This document shows positions 6,399 through 6,632 of a stretch of 6,632 nucleotides of DNA, piece by piece. The notes beneath the pieces were generated by a model. The model had not been told where the DNA came from. It was given only the letters and a program-made list of their open reading frames with translations, and ran no database searches. Every line of letters starts with the position of its first letter. Position 1 is the stretch's first letter. Origin of the DNA: CAZWHE01 sp964633825 (GTDB lineage: Bacteria; Planctomycetota; B15-G4; CAYZWU01); the NCBI GenBank assembly GCA_964633825.1, contig CAZWHE010000188.1, positions 1 to 6,632 on the forward strand, given 5' to 3'. A program made the position numbers and the translations under genes.

Positions 6399-6632
6399 GG
6401 AGGATTCCTTCGCGGATGAAGGATTTGATGGCGTGTCCTTTCTCATTGGTGCCGTCGCTCCGGTCGATGTGCGATCTCCGCTTGACGATGCCGTTCATAC
6501 CATCATGCGCGCGGGAAAAGAAGTTCTTTCGCGTTGCCGGCGGCATTGTGACCCACGTGTATGTCCCCCGTGGGGCCGGGACAAAACCTCGACGTGAAGC
6601 TCGATCAACATTTTTTCTCCCCCTGTTTCGGG
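6399..6632. other. Upstream region of the deaminase gene; no secure gene
   Basis: These 234 bases precede the deaminase start and run to the window edge. No product was recognised on either strand and no good promoter pair was found. Two things are visible. First, a short reverse-strand reading frame of 38 codons (6611 to 6495) starts with ATG five bases after GGGGGAG, but its arginine-rich product resembles nothing known. Second, an inverted repeat has six-base arms, CCCACG (6552-6557) and CGTGGG (6569-6574), separated by 11 bases. Both could belong to a leader upstream of the deaminase or be chance. Confidence 0.4.
6406..6410 (-). promoter_or_regulatory. Ribosome binding site that favours the inner deaminase start
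   Basis: AAGGA on the reverse strand lies seven bases before the ATG at 6398. The rival start at 6446 has only GGAG at 11 bases. The better spacing and the family's normal N-terminal length both favour 6398. Confidence 0.5.

Noticed and set aside
5526..6419. A 297-codon plus-strand frame opposite the deaminase gene
   Set aside because: It is the antisense shadow of a gene whose catalytic motifs are complete on the other strand.
6552..6574. Inverted repeat CCCACG / CGTGGG as a terminator or operator
   Set aside because: The arms are only six bases with an 11-base loop and no T-run. In sequence this GC-rich, chance is a sufficient explanation.

Overview
The window is a GC-rich stretch of bacterial chromosome with tightly packed genes, Shine-Dalgarno sites and at least one overlapping gene pair. 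The lineage cannot be fixed from the sequence. A membrane-anchored sulfatase-fold protein, a two-domain sucrose-phosphate synthase and a PfkB sugar kinase would suit an uncultivated Gram-negative group such as Acidobacteriota or Aminicenantes, but that is a guess. No rRNA, tRNA, CRISPR array, insertion sequence or phage gene was seen.

Layout: (1) Positions 1-1894, minus strand: a two-gene unit. A membrane protein of unknown function (1007-1894) is followed 34 bases later by a GTG-started, membrane-anchored sulfatase-like protein (972 to beyond position 1). Several of the sulfatase-like protein's expected metal or catalytic residues are replaced. (2) Positions 1895-2018: a divergent intergenic region with an imperfect 16-bp palindrome and weak promoter candidates. 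(3) Positions 2019-5334, plus strand: a sucrose operon. A PfkB-family fructokinase-like gene overlaps by 8 bases a bifunctional sucrose-phosphate synthase/sucrose-phosphate phosphatase whose two active sites both look intact. The kinase carries an in-frame 4 x 18-bp tandem repeat just before its catalytic GAGD motif. (4) Positions 5335-5387: a short convergent gap containing a 21-bp repeat that begins inside the synthase gene and includes its stop codon. (5) Positions 5388-6398, minus strand: an adenosine-deaminase-family enzyme. (6) Positions 6399-6632: its upstream region, with no secure gene.

The central pair forms a coherent pathway. The kinase can make fructose 6-phosphate from fructose. 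The synthase domain joins this to a nucleotide-activated glucose to give sucrose 6-phosphate, and the fused phosphatase domain releases sucrose. Methylotrophs carry known sucrose clusters combining sps, spp and a fructokinase for osmolyte synthesis, which supports this reading. The flanking deaminase and the membrane/sulfatase-like pair have no evident link to sucrose.
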